Positions 9,534 to 18,587 of a stretch of 37,541 nucleotides of DNA are shown here, in pieces. The stretch comes from a bacterium (GTDB lineage: Bacteria; UBP6; UBA1177): contig JAEESW010000023.1 in NCBI GenBank assembly GCA_016290135.1, forward strand, positions 1 to 37,541, given 5' to 3'. Within the stretch, counting starts at the first letter, position 1. Every line of letters begins with the position of its first letter. Under the pieces are notes generated by a model. It saw only the letters and a list, made by a program, of their open reading frames with translations, ran no database searches and was not told the DNA's origin. Made by a program: the position numbers and the translations under genes.

Positions 9534-10271
9534 CTATATATTCAGCGGATTGGCCGCAGAAGTAGTAAAAATCGAAGAATTGTATGAAGAGCTGTCCGAA
9601 AAAGCCGTGCAGACAAAATACTCTCCTGATTTGTCGACATCGATCCTGTACCAGATGGCGTCATTGGCCGTGCCGCTTATTTTTGACCTTACGACCGCGC
9701 TCATGACAAGCTGTTTAAGATGGTTGTCGCTGCCGCCGCATTTTCCGGGAGTCAAACTCGGAAAAGCGTCCGCCTTCGTCTTTACGACGCCGTTGGAATT
9801 GAAGACGAGCCTTCTCGAGAAACCTTCGTTGTCAGTATCGTTGTTGACAGCTTCTATCGAGACCGTATCCAAGAACAGATTTTTCTTGAGCAGTGTTGAT
9901 GTCTGCCAGCTCGCCGCCGTGTTTTCCATATCCTTTTTCTGATAGATCGAATACTCGTGCAGACCGAAGACTATCGCCGTCTGGAGCCTGATCCCGAGAT
10001 AGACATTCATGTCACCGCCTGTCGATTCGCCGGTCTCATCGTCGACTTTAACCGGAATCTTGATGACTCCGTTCGTATCGTCGCCTACGACAGTGTATCC
10101 CGCAACCGATCTCGCCTTTGAAAAATCGGAGAGAAGTTCCATAACTGCCTGAAGCCCTCTGTTCCTCGCATTCCACACCTGGACTTTGGGAACAGCCACA
10201 GTCGCGATTATCGTCAGAACCCCCATCGCGATCATCAGCTCGATCAATGAAAAACCTTTTGTCTTTCTCAC
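9534..10271 (-). CDS. FimU/FimT/GspH-like minor pilin, first gene of pilus operon
   Basis: About 245 residues. The frame is open from a TTG at 10286, but GGAGG followed by a 5-base gap favours the GTG at 10271, giving MRKTKGFSLIELMIAMGVLT. This has a Gly cleavage site, Glu5, and a hydrophobic helix ending AVPKVQVWNARNR, as in GspH/FimT proteins. The next stretch (LLSDFSKARSVA) is the typical FimT amphipathic continuation. It leads the operon, matching fimU of Pseudomonas, and lies directly downstream of the TATAAT box and direct repeats at 10306-10392. The likely function is as a minor pilin linking the tip complex to the major pilin. Confidence 0.85.
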   Translation of the reverse strand: MRKTKGFSLIELMIAMGVLTIIATVAVPKVQVWNARNRGLQAVMELLSDFSKARSVAGYTVVGDDTNGVIKIPVKVDDETGESTGGDMNVYLGIRLQTAIVFGLHEYSIYQKKDMENTAASWQTSTLLKKNLFLDTVSIEAVNNDTDNEGFSRRLVFNSNGVVKTKADAFPSLTPGKCGGSDNHLKQLVMSAVVRSKISGTANDAIWYRIDVDKSGEYFVCTAFSDSSSYNSSIFTTSAANPLNI

Positions 10272-10305
10272 GTCAGCCTCCGTCAAAAATCAACTCAAAA
10301 TTTTT

Positions 10306-10311
10306 ATTATA
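10306..10311 (-). promoter_or_regulatory. -10 box of the pilus operon promoter
   Basis: TATAAT reads on the minus strand 35 bases before the preferred GTG start of the FimU-like gene. At 16-17 bases upstream there is only ACGGAC/GACGGA, not a -35 hexamer. That position falls inside the promoter-proximal direct repeat. A perfect -10 without a -35 is the usual look of an activator-dependent promoter. The -10 is seen directly; activation is inferred. Confidence 0.6.
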
Positions 10312-10326
10312 AATACAATTAAATTT

Positions 10327-10392
10327 CGTCCGTCTGTGTAGAAAAGAACCCCGGAGTTTTCCGAAAAACGTCCGTCTGTGTAGAGAAATACC
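10327..10392. promoter_or_regulatory. Pair of direct repeats, candidate AraC-type operator
   Basis: The 16-base word CGTCCGTCTGTGTAGA occurs at 10327-10342 and again at 10369-10384. With its extension the match is 21 of 24 bases. The copies are 42 bases apart start to start, close to four helical turns, so they lie on the same DNA face. The proximal copy covers the missing -35 of the pilus promoter. AraC-family proteins bind direct repeats and often overlap the -35. The obvious candidate is the AraC-domain regulator encoded just upstream. Confidence 0.6.
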
Positions 10393-10472
10393 ATATTCGC
10401 TAAATAAAATCAAGTATTTGCTATTTTTTTATTTTTTTCTTGTTTTTATGCGTTTTTTTGAAGGTTTTTTTA

Positions 10473-13127
10473 CTATTTTTCTTGATTTTCGAGATTTTTC
10501 CGGAATTCGGCCGGAGTCATGCCTGTCTGTTTTTTGAAAATGTTGTTGAAAGTGGATTTCGAATTGAAGCCCGCCTCGATCGAAAGTTTCAGGATGCTTT
10601 TGTCGTCGTTCCTGTGGTCGCGCATCATCGAAATGACCTCTTCGAGCCTGTATGTGTTGACGAAATTGTAGAAGGTCTGACCGCAGTATCCGTTGAGGAC
10701 CTGGGAAAGCGTGTTTGCAGAAAGTTTCAGCTTCTTGGCGAGTTCCGGAAGAGTAAGATACGGATTTTTATAGAGTTTTTCTTTTTCCATCAGATCTTTT
10801 GCCTCTTTTGCGTAGGCTGCCGCGATCTCATCGTCAAGCTGATAGCCTTCATACTTCTGTTTTTCTCCTGGCACGTCTTTTTCCGGGTCAAAAAGTTCAC
10901 TTTCAGCAGTATTTTCAACGACTTCAGCATTAACATCGTAAAGCTCCGCGGGATCTTCCGCCTCTGCGTCAAGGCTCTCCTGCGGCAGCGTGTCCGGCTC
11001 TTGCAGAGAGACCGGCTGGTCAGGATTCGGCTGCGAAACAGTCTGAGAGCTTGGAGACTGCACCTCTTCCGGGCTCCCCTGAGATATCGGAGCCGGCTGC
11101 GAAGCAGTCTGAGAGGTCCCGCGCCCTCTCTTCACCGCGAAGAACAAAATTCCGGCAGCCAAAGCGGCCAGAACCGCCCAAACAGCATAACTTATTGATT
11201 TTTCTTCAATTTCATCATCAGAAGGCACACTTTTTTCCGGCACTGCAGAGTCAAATTTTTCAGGTCTTCTCCCGTTTTTCTTCAAAACCGCGATCCCTTC
11301 AAGGGTCGGGAACCACAGATCTCCGTTCCTGCGTTTCAGGACCGAAGGCTGGACTCCGCCGGTGGACTCGGGACGCCTGATCCCGTCATCAGAACCGAAA
11401 ACTTTGCATCCGACCCGGCCGTTTTCGCCGCGAGCCGCCTCAAGAACAGCTTTTTCTGAAAGAGAAAAGATCCCTTTCGTGCTTGAAAACCAGAGCTCTC
11501 CGAGATCGCCGGAAGTGATCCCGAGGATCGTGTCGCTGCACAGCCCTTTGCGGGAATCGACCCGCGAGATCTTCATATTTTTATCGATCAGAATGAGCCC
11601 GCTGTTCATCGTTCCGACAAAAACGGTCCCGTCGCCGCCGACATGGAGCGAGACTGGAACATCTGCTGCAAGTTCGTGATCTATTTCATGAAATTCGTCA
11701 TTTTCATCGAGCCGCCAGACCCCTTTCGAAGCTGCGAACCAAAGGTTTCCCGCTGTGTCTTCGGCAATAGAAGAGACAAAATCGGAATCATCACCGAATT
11801 TCCGGATGAGGCGCCATCCTTTTTTAGTGTAAAGATAGACAGAACCTCCGCTTCCTCCTGCCCAGAGGCGCGATTTTTTGTCGCGGAATATCGCACTGAC
11901 CGCATTCACGGCCGTTCCTTTATCGACAGGCATCCTACGGAAAACATTAGGTTTTTCCGGCAAAAATTCAATTATGCCGTCAGTAGTCCCGACAAGGATC
12001 TTCCCGTCTTCATTAAGGAACAGACCTCCGACAAAACGCCCGATGTCGCCTTTTCTGTCCTTCACATATTTGAATGTTTCATTTTCATAGACAAAAAGTC
12101 CGCCGCCGCGCGTCCCGGCCCAGACTCTACCTGAAGGATCTTCCAAAAGCGCGTAGACTTTTTCGTTCAGAAGACCCGATTCGCGCCCCAAAGTTATGAA
12201 TTTTCCAGGATAAAAGAGGGTAAGACCGCGACTGCCCGCGAGCCATACGAAACTGCCGTCGAGCATGACTTCCGAGGATGAGCCGACATCGGAACAGAAC
12301 GCTCCGCAGGGCTTCACGGCACCGTTTTCAACAAAAAAGAGAGTTCCGGCCGATGTAAAGACAAGGGTCTCTTCCCGGAAATCGATATCTTCGACAGGCT
12401 CTTTCGTCCCCGGGTCAGTGATCTTCTCACATTTTTTCCCTTTAATTTCAAGGATTTCGCCTTTTTCAGTCCCGACAAAGACCCTCCCTTCAGCCGCTTT
12501 CCCGGCCGTGATCTTAAGAGAGCTGCCGCTGCAGAGATTTTCCGAAAATCCGCTTTCACCGAGACTCCTCACTTCGCCGTTCTCAAATCCGGCGTAAAGA
12601 GCCGAACCGTCAGAAAAGAGTGAAGAGACCTGTGCTTCAGGAAAAGCCGTTTTTTTGCTCAACTTACTGATATCATTACCTTTTATTTCAAAGATCTCTT
12701 TACCGTCAGTTGCAAAAACGGTGCAGTCTCGCGCCGTCACGACATCAAAGATCCCGCGCCACGCAAAAAGTTTTTCCACCTTTCCGCCCGACTCAGAAAT
12801 TTCAGAGATTCCTGAAGCCGAAGCGACGAAAACTTTGCCGGTGCACCCTGACAAGCCGTTGATTTTATTGCTTAAAATCGCAGAACTTGTATTCGTAGAA
12901 AAAATTTCAGACGATCTTGAGTCTATCCGCACAAGCCCTTCCACTGTTCCTGCCCATACCAGACCGTCACCGTCGCGGTAAAAAGATGTGACATTGTTGT
13001 GGGGCAGAGCTGAAGATGACCATGTGCGCGTGGCGGAATGCAAAAAATCATAGAAAGAGAGTGCATCCCCGAAGATCCCGAAAGGAATCGAAAATAAAAT
13101 TGAGACGAAAATAAAACGACCAAACAT
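10473..13127 (-). CDS. Membrane-spanning one-component regulator: beta-propeller sensor, TM helix, AraC HTH
   Basis: An 884-residue protein. A signal sequence or first TM (residues about 1-21) is followed by many Reg_prop-type blades up to about residue 610, for example DGDGLVWAGTVEGLVRID, DPSGRVWAGTRGGGLFVY, KKSRLWAGGSGGSVYLY and DTAGNLWFAASKGVWRLD. A single TM helix lies at about 645-665 (AVWAVLAALAAGILFFAV), then an acidic Pro/Gln/Ser-rich linker to about 785. The end is an AraC/XylS double HTH (LTLPELAKKLKLSANTLSQV; SILKLSIEAGFNSKSTFNNI; GMTPAEFRKNLE). No histidine kinase or receiver is present, so it resembles a hybrid two-component sensor stripped to sensor plus DNA binder. It probably senses a periplasmic ligand and controls the pilus operon 202 bases downstream. 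A TTGACA at 13187-13192 (minus strand) may belong to its own promoter, but no good -10 follows. Confidence 0.9.
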   Translation of the reverse strand: MFGRFIFVSILFSIPFGIFGDALSFYDFLHSATRTWSSSALPHNNVTSFYRDGDGLVWAGTVEGLVRIDSRSSEIFSTNTSSAILSNKINGLSGCTGKVFVASASGISEISESGGKVEKLFAWRGIFDVVTARDCTVFATDGKEIFEIKGNDISKLSKKTAFPEAQVSSLFSDGSALYAGFENGEVRSLGESGFSENLCSGSSLKITAGKAAEGRVFVGTEKGEILEIKGKKCEKITDPGTKEPVEDIDFREETLVFTSAGTLFFVENGAVKPCGAFCSDVGSSSEVMLDGSFVWLAGSRGLTLFYPGKFITLGRESGLLNEKVYALLEDPSGRVWAGTRGGGLFVYENETFKYVKDRKGDIGRFVGGLFLNEDGKILVGTTDGIIEFLPEKPNVFRRMPVDKGTAVNAVSAIFRDKKSRLWAGGSGGSVYLYTKKGWRLIRKFGDDSDFVSSIAEDTAGNLWFAASKGVWRLDENDEFHEIDHELAADVPVSLHVGGDGTVFVGTMNSGLILIDKNMKISRVDSRKGLCSDTILGITSGDLGELWFSSTKGIFSLSEKAVLEAARGENGRVGCKVFGSDDGIRRPESTGGVQPSVLKRRNGDLWFPTLEGIAVLKKNGRRPEKFDSAVPEKSVPSDDEIEEKSISYAVWAVLAALAAGILFFAVKRGRGTSQTASQPAPISQGSPEEVQSPSSQTVSQPNPDQPVSLQEPDTLPQESLDAEAEDPAELYDVNAEVVENTAESELFDPEKDVPGEKQKYEGYQLDDEIAAAYAKEAKDLMEKEKLYKNPYLTLPELAKKLKLSANTLSQVLNGYCGQTFYNFVNTYRLEEVISMMRDHRNDDKSILKLSIEAGFNSKSTFNNIFKKQTGMTPAEFRKNLENQEK

Positions 13128-13197
13128 GGCGCCATTTTAAAAACTGGATTTTTTTTGGCAAGTTTTGCAGTTCATAACGACATATCTGTCAAAAAAG

Positions 13198-13225
13198 TGG
13201 ACTTCTCCGCTTTTCCGATTAAAAT
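13198..13225 (+). promoter_or_regulatory. Candidate promoter of the giant lipoprotein gene
   Basis: TGGACT at 13198 and TAAAAT at 13220 are separated by 16 bases, with an A/T-rich leader before the ribosome site AAAGGAG. Match to consensus is moderate; the 16-base spacing agrees with the other candidate promoters in this window. Confidence 0.35.
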
Positions 13226-13273
13226 AGATTTGGTTTTTTAAAAATTATTTTGGTTTTAATAAAGGAGTTTCTG

Positions 13274-16200
13274 ATGAAAATTCTCAAAATTTTTCTCTGT
13301 GCGGCTTTCATTTTCACGATTGCGGCATGCGAAAGTAAAGATGACCATCATTACGAGTATCCCGATGACGATCCGACGACCGAGAAAGGAAACATCGGCG
13401 ATCCGTGCGTAAAAAACGACGACTGTAAAGACGGACTTTTCTGCATAGACAAAAAGTGCGGCAGGCCGTCACCTGACGAAGATACGAACGACGATGACAA
13501 CGATGCTGACACTCAGGACGACACGAATCCGGACGACGACACCGATACCGACACTGACACCGGAGACCATGATGCGGATACAGATACGGACGACGACACC
13601 GATACGAACGATGACGACGAACCCGATGACACTGACACGCAACCCGATGAAGACAGTGATACGACCCCGTACAATCCGGAATGCGGAAACGGCATAACAG
13701 AAATGGGTGAAGAGTGCGACAACGGCTTTGCCAACAGCGATGAGCCCGGCGATTACGACTCCACATGCCGCACGAACTGCAAATTCGCAGGATGCGGCGA
13801 CAATATCACCGACAACAGTGAAGCCTGCGATGACGGAAACAGACTGAACGGCGACTACTGCTCGGCTGACTGCCAGACTGTCACCGGCTACTGCGGCGAC
13901 GGGATCCAGCAGAACAATGAGGAATGTGATCCGAAAGACGATCCTTACTGCTCAAACGACTGCTCCGAAATAACAGGTTTTTGCGGCGACGGCATAATTC
14001 AGTTGAATGAAAAATGCGACAAGGCCAATCCAGGCGAAGGCGGAGGCCAGGGCACAAGCCCCTACTACTGCTCGTTCGACTGCATGGAAATCACCGGATG
14101 GTGCGGCGATAACGAAAGACAGATCGAAATCGAAGAGTGTGACGACGGTACAAACAACGGAAAGTACAACTACTGCAACACGACATGCTCCAACAAGGTC
14201 TTCTGTGGCGACGGCATAGTTCAGCCGGCATACGAAAAATGCGATGACGGAAACAACGAGAACGGAGACTACTGCTCTGCCGACTGCCAGACATCATACG
14301 GCTCGTGCGGCGACGGTACCGTTCAGTGGTTTGAAGCGTGTGACAAGGCAAATCCCGGCGAAGGCGGAAAGCAGGGGATCGGCGCATACTGTTCCAACGA
14401 CTGCAAAACCGTTTTGGGAGAATGCGGCGACTCTGAAATTCAGACAAACGCCGGTGAAGAGTGCGATAATGGCGAATTCAACGGCAACACCGGTTGTCCT
14501 TACGGGACAGTTACCGGATGCGAAGTCTGCTCTTCTAACTGCAAAAAGATCCCCGGAATTCCGAGATACTGCGGTGACGGCGTGATCCAGGCTGGCGAAG
14601 TATGCGATCCGGCTCTCGATCCGTATTGTTCAAGCGATTGCAAAAAGATCGAAGGTTCGTGCGGCGACGGTATAAAACAAAGCTTCGAAGCATGCGATAC
14701 AGCTCTTGATCCGTATTGTTCGAGCGATTGTAAAAGAATCGAAGGTTCGTGCGGCGACAACACCAAAAACGGCAATGAAGAATGCGATCTTGGCTCCAAT
14801 AACGGAAAGACAGACTGTGCTTACGGCAATACAAGCTGCAAAGTCTGCACGTTGGAATGTAAGGAAGCAGACGGAACACCTCACTACTGCGGCGACCACA
14901 GAAAGGACGAAGCAAACGGAGAAAGGTGCGATGACGGATCAGAACTCAACGGCACATACGGCTACTGCAAATCAGACTGCACCGGTATCGGCGAACACTG
15001 CGGCGACAGCATCAAAAACGGCAATGAAGACTGCGACCTCGGTGAAGGAGTCAACGGAACGATAACCGACTGCGCTTACGGTGAAACAAGCTGCAAAGTC
15101 TGCACGTCGGGATGTAAGGAAGCCGACGGGAACACTTCCTACTGCGGTGACGGAAGGACAGATACGGCAAACGGCGAAGCCTGTGACAAGGCAAACGACC
15201 CATATTGCGCAGACGACTGCCGCTCTGTGAACGGCTATTGCGGCGACGGAATAAAACAGGACAACGAGGCCTGCGATGACGGCAATACTGTCGACGGAGA
15301 CTACTGTTCGGCTGACTGCCAGACAATTACCGGATACTGCGGCGACAGAGTACAGCAGACCAATGAATCTTGTGACAGCGGAGAAAACAACGGCAAATAC
15401 AAACTGAACTATCCGCCATACTGCAACAGTGACTGCAACGGCTACAGCGGATACTGCAACGACGGAAATATAGACAGCGCTGACGGTGAAGAGTGCGACG
15501 AAGGTCCGGAACTCAACGGAAAAATAAACTGCGAGTACGGTCAGACAAGCTGCTCTGTATGCAACTCCAGCTGCAAGATCCGCAGCGGCGAGACTTCATA
15601 CTGCGGAGACGGAACCGTTGATGCGGCAAACGGAGAAGTATGCGATGACGGCAACAATCTTGACGGCGACTACTGCTCGGCTGACTGCCAGACTGTTACC
15701 GGCTATTGCGGCGACGGAATAAAACAGGACAACGAAGCCTGTGACGACGGTAACAACGACAACAACGACTATTGCTCATACAACTGTCAGACTGTAACAG
15801 GATACTGCGGTGACGGAACGAGGCAGCTTAACGAAGCATGCGATAATGCCGATCCGAGCGTAGGTGCCGGAGAAGGTATCGGCGATTACTGTTCGTTCGA
15901 CTGTCAGCAGAGTTCCGGCTATTGCGGAGACGGAACAGTACAGACCAACGAAGCATGCGATGACGGCAACAATCTTGACGGCGACTACTGCTCGGCAGAC
16001 TGTCAGACTGTTACAGGCTCTTGCGGCGACGGAACAGTCCAAACCAACGAAGCATGCGATGACGGCAACAATCTTGACGGAGACTACTGCTCGGCAGACT
16101 GTCAGACTGTTACAGGCTCTTGCGGCGACGGAACGAAACAGGATATAGAAACATGCGATGACGGCGACGGAGTCAACGGAACATACAACCACTGTAACAG

Positions 16201-18577
16201 CAGCTGCGACGGATATATGCCGAGATGCGGTGACGAAAACATCGACACGGACTACGGCGAAGTCTGCGACGAAGGTGCGGTGAACGGAACATATCTCCAC
16301 TGCAGCAGTGACTGCACATACATTACAAGATGCGGCGACGGCGTAAAACAGCCGAATGAAAACTGCGACGATGGTGATGAAAACGGCAGTTACGGTTTAT
16401 GCAACAACAGCTGCACCGGAATCACCGGCAAATGCGGTGACGGTATCTGGCAGAACGATAACTGCGGAGGAGCCGAAGGATGCATCGAGATCACCGGAGG
16501 TCCTGAAGAGTGCGATTACGGCTATCAGAACGGCGCTACGGAATGTGAATACGGCAAGAAACAGTGCTACGTATGCACGTTATCATGCATGAAAATCGAA
16601 GGAAACACTTCCTATTGCGGCGACGGGAACATCGACTACGCTCACGGAGAGGCGTGCGACGACGGAGACGACAACGGCGATTTCGGCAAATGCGACACCA
16701 CCTGCAAAGAAGTCGTAACCTGGAAATGCGGTGACGGAAATATCGACTGGACTCACGGCGAAACATGCGACGACGGAGACGACAACGGAACTCCGGAGCA
16801 CTGCAATTCGACATGCAGCGGTCCTACTCCTTACTGCGGAGACGGAAGGACTCAGCGCGAAGACTGCGGCAGCTGGCCTGTCTGCAATGAAACTCTGACT
16901 GAAAACTGCTGCGAAGTCATTGAAGGAATGAGCGAAAAGTGCGATGACGGAGAATGGAACGACCGTCAGGGATACTGTTACAGCGACTGCTCGGGTTACT
17001 GCGGTGACGGCAAGATACAGCGTGAAGACTGCGGCTCGCTGCCTCTCTGCGATGAAAACACGACTGAAAACTGCTGCGTAGTTTCTGCAGGAGTAAACGA
17101 AGTCTGCGATGAAGGTTACGAGTTCAACGGGCAGATCGGTCACTGCAACTGGACATGCGACGACAACACTGCAGTCTGCGGCAACGGGATCGTTGAAAAG
17201 GGCGAAGCTTGTGACGACGGCGACGACAACGGAAAATACGGCAAATGCGATCCTTTCTGTAAAGGAGATCCTACGCTTAACGGCTACTGCGGCGACGGCA
17301 AAGTCCAGAAATCCGATCCGGAACACTGCGGCACACTGCCTCTCTGCACAGAAAGCGTGACACAAAACTGCTGCGAAATAAAATCATTCGGAGCCGGCAT
17401 TCCTGAAGAGACCTGCGATGAAGGCAAAGATAATAACGGATACCACGGTCACTGCAATCTCACATGCAGCGGCATATCTTCATGCGGCGACGGCGAACTC
17501 GGAAAGGACGAAATATGTGAACCTGGAACAATGGAATCTGCTTTCCAGTGCAATATGATCCCGCAGTTCAGCACCACAGATGAAAGCATAATGGTGACCG
17601 ACTGCGACTCCGACTGTATGCCGGTTTTTGACAACTGTGTATATGACAACAGCTATACGAGTCCGTTCTTCACTACAGGACAGATCTTGTGCTACAACAA
17701 TTCAGCCGCCGACTCATGTCCGGTCAACGAAACCGACGATTTCTACGGTCAGGAGCCGCAATTCAGCTATATGACTCACGATTTTGAAGTCATTGCCAAC
17801 GGTGAAATAATCGTCGACAACGCATCAGGACTTATGTGGCAGACCGACACGCCGTCGATCTATAGCGCAGAAATAAAAGAGACATATTACACCTGCGAAG
17901 CATCATCATCCTGCACTGCGACCGAAGCCGATTATTACTGCAGCTTCACCGACATAGGCGGATATTCCAACTGGAGACTGCCGACCGCTGCAGAGTTGTC
18001 GACAATCATGGATTACGCTTCGGCTTCACATCTCTACTCAGGCTTCACCAATACGAGCGGATCCTATTGGACAAGCGACGGTATCGTCTTCTCCAGCACC
18101 GACGGCACATCCTTCCCGTCAACAGGAACTGCGAAGATCAAATGTGTCCGCACGATCGACGACTCAGACAACGGCTGCACAGCGCTTCAATGTTCGGGAA
18201 AAGATGACGAAAGCACTTTCATACTTGAATCACCCGATATGACGATGCTGTTCAGGGAAGTTGACGATATGTACTTCACCTTCTGGCATTTTGACAGTCT
18301 CACAACCGGCGAATCATGGAAAAACGCGCTTGCGACCTGCGCCGCTTTCGACAACTCGAACGGCATCAACAAAATGAGACTTCCGACTGTCAACGAGCTG
18401 ATGTGGCTTATCGACAGAGAAAACGGAGGTTCTCTGATATACGGATTCGCGGGCAAAGCATGGACTTCGACGACATTCGCTACCGATCCGTCAAAGGCTT
18501 ACGCCGTAGATTTCTCGACAGGAAGCGTCGTCACGGATACGAAAGGCACCAACAATATTGTTATCTGCGTTGAATAG
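13274..18577 (+). CDS. Giant lipoprotein: acidic stalk, about 33 cysteine-rich repeats, two DUF1566 domains
   Basis: About 1767 residues from the ATG at 13274, which has AAAGGAG six bases upstream; the in-frame start at 13250 lacks a ribosome site. A lipoprotein signal ends TIAAC with Cys19 as the lipidated residue. A short Cys-containing segment follows (CVKNDDCKDGLFCIDKKC), then an Asp/Thr-rich low-complexity stalk to about residue 133. About 33 units of the Myxococcus cysteine-rich repeat type (CGDG..Q.NEACDDGNN..GDYCS.DCQ) run to about residue 1415. The C-terminus holds two DUF1566/Lcl-like domains with WRLPTAAEL and MRLPTVNEL motifs and Cys near each end. It is probably anchored in the outer membrane and rigidified by disulfides; the ligand is unknown. 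It is followed within 10 bases by a smaller relative at 18588. Confidence 0.92.
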   Translation: MKILKIFLCAAFIFTIAACESKDDHHYEYPDDDPTTEKGNIGDPCVKNDDCKDGLFCIDKKCGRPSPDEDTNDDDNDADTQDDTNPDDDTDTDTDTGDHDADTDTDDDTDTNDDDEPDDTDTQPDEDSDTTPYNPECGNGITEMGEECDNGFANSDEPGDYDSTCRTNCKFAGCGDNITDNSEACDDGNRLNGDYCSADCQTVTGYCGDGIQQNNEECDPKDDPYCSNDCSEITGFCGDGIIQLNEKCDKANPGEGGGQGTSPYYCSFDCMEITGWCGDNERQIEIEECDDGTNNGKYNYCNTTCSNKVFCGDGIVQPAYEKCDDGNNENGDYCSADCQTSYGSCGDGTVQWFEACDKANPGEGGKQGIGAYCSNDCKTVLGECGDSEIQTNAGEECDNGEFNGNTGCPYGTVTGCEVCSSNCKKIPGIPRYCGDGVIQAGEVCDPALDPYCSSDCKKIEGSCGDGIKQSFEACDTALDPYCSSDCKRIEGSCGDNTKNGNEECDLGSNNGKTDCAYGNTSCKVCTLECKEADGTPHYCGDHRKDEANGERCDDGSELNGTYGYCKSDCTGIGEHCGDSIKNGNEDCDLGEGVNGTITDCAYGETSCKVCTSGCKEADGNTSYCGDGRTDTANGEACDKANDPYCADDCRSVNGYCGDGIKQDNEACDDGNTVDGDYCSADCQTITGYCGDRVQQTNESCDSGENNGKYKLNYPPYCNSDCNGYSGYCNDGNIDSADGEECDEGPELNGKINCEYGQTSCSVCNSSCKIRSGETSYCGDGTVDAANGEVCDDGNNLDGDYCSADCQTVTGYCGDGIKQDNEACDDGNNDNNDYCSYNCQTVTGYCGDGTRQLNEACDNADPSVGAGEGIGDYCSFDCQQSSGYCGDGTVQTNEACDDGNNLDGDYCSADCQTVTGSCGDGTVQTNEACDDGNNLDGDYCSADCQTVTGSCGDGTKQDIETCDDGDGVNGTYNHCNSSCDGYMPRCGDENIDTDYGEVCDEGAVNGTYLHCSSDCTYITRCGDGVKQPNENCDDGDENGSYGLCNNSCTGITGKCGDGIWQNDNCGGAEGCIEITGGPEECDYGYQNGATECEYGKKQCYVCTLSCMKIEGNTSYCGDGNIDYAHGEACDDGDDNGDFGKCDTTCKEVVTWKCGDGNIDWTHGETCDDGDDNGTPEHCNSTCSGPTPYCGDGRTQREDCGSWPVCNETLTENCCEVIEGMSEKCDDGEWNDRQGYCYSDCSGYCGDGKIQREDCGSLPLCDENTTENCCVVSAGVNEVCDEGYEFNGQIGHCNWTCDDNTAVCGNGIVEKGEACDDGDDNGKYGKCDPFCKGDPTLNGYCGDGKVQKSDPEHCGTLPLCTESVTQNCCEIKSFGAGIPEETCDEGKDNNGYHGHCNLTCSGISSCGDGELGKDEICEPGTMESAFQCNMIPQFSTTDESIMVTDCDSDCMPVFDNCVYDNSYTSPFFTTGQILCYNNSAADSCPVNETDDFYGQEPQFSYMTHDFEVIANGEIIVDNASGLMWQTDTPSIYSAEIKETYYTCEASSSCTATEADYYCSFTDIGGYSNWRLPTAAELSTIMDYASASHLYSGFTNTSGSYWTSDGIVFSSTDGTSFPSTGTAKIKCVRTIDDSDNGCTALQCSGKDDESTFILESPDMTMLFREVDDMYFTFWHFDSLTTGESWKNALATCAAFDNSNGINKMRLPTVNELMWLIDRENGGSLIYGFAGKAWTSTTFATDPSKAYAVDFSTGSVVTDTKGTNNIVICVE
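13476..13674 (+). repeat. Asp/Thr-codon low-complexity stalk region
   Basis: The DNA is a run of GAC/GAT and ACN codons encoding alternating Asp and Thr (for example DTDTDTGDHDAD). It links the lipid anchor to the repeat domain. The same composition is found in the companion lipoprotein at about 18680-18990. Such tracts are prone to slippage. Confidence 0.75.
13680..17530 (+). repeat. Tandem cysteine-rich coding repeats (about 33 units)
   Basis: Units begin CGDG, CGDN or a variant and contain EACDDG or ECD-type cores. They range from about 28 to over 60 residues, the longer ones carrying an extra Cys-containing insert (for example the CNETLTENCCEV type). Most units have diverged, but the pair at 15923-16120 is nearly identical. 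The count is by eye and could be off by one or two. Confidence 0.85.
15923..16120 (+). repeat. Two adjacent near-identical 99-bp repeat units
   Basis: Units starting at 15923 and 16022 are each 99 bases (33 codons) and encode almost the same peptide, CGDGTVQTNEACDDGNNLDG followed by DYCSADCQTVTGS or a near variant. They differ at only a few synonymous or near-synonymous bases. A third, related unit starts at 16121. This is the mark of a recent unit duplication inside the gene. Confidence 0.85.
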
Positions 18578-18587
18578 GAGGACAATC

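Noticed and set aside
13164-13192. TTGACA on the minus strand as promoter of the AraC-type regulator
   Set aside because: The -35 is perfect but only TGCAAA/CTGCAA sits at the -10 distance, so a promoter is not called.
13680-17530. Regular repeats that could suggest a CRISPR array
   Set aside because: The repeats are in frame, encode Cys-rich units and vary in length; there are no spacers and no cas genes.
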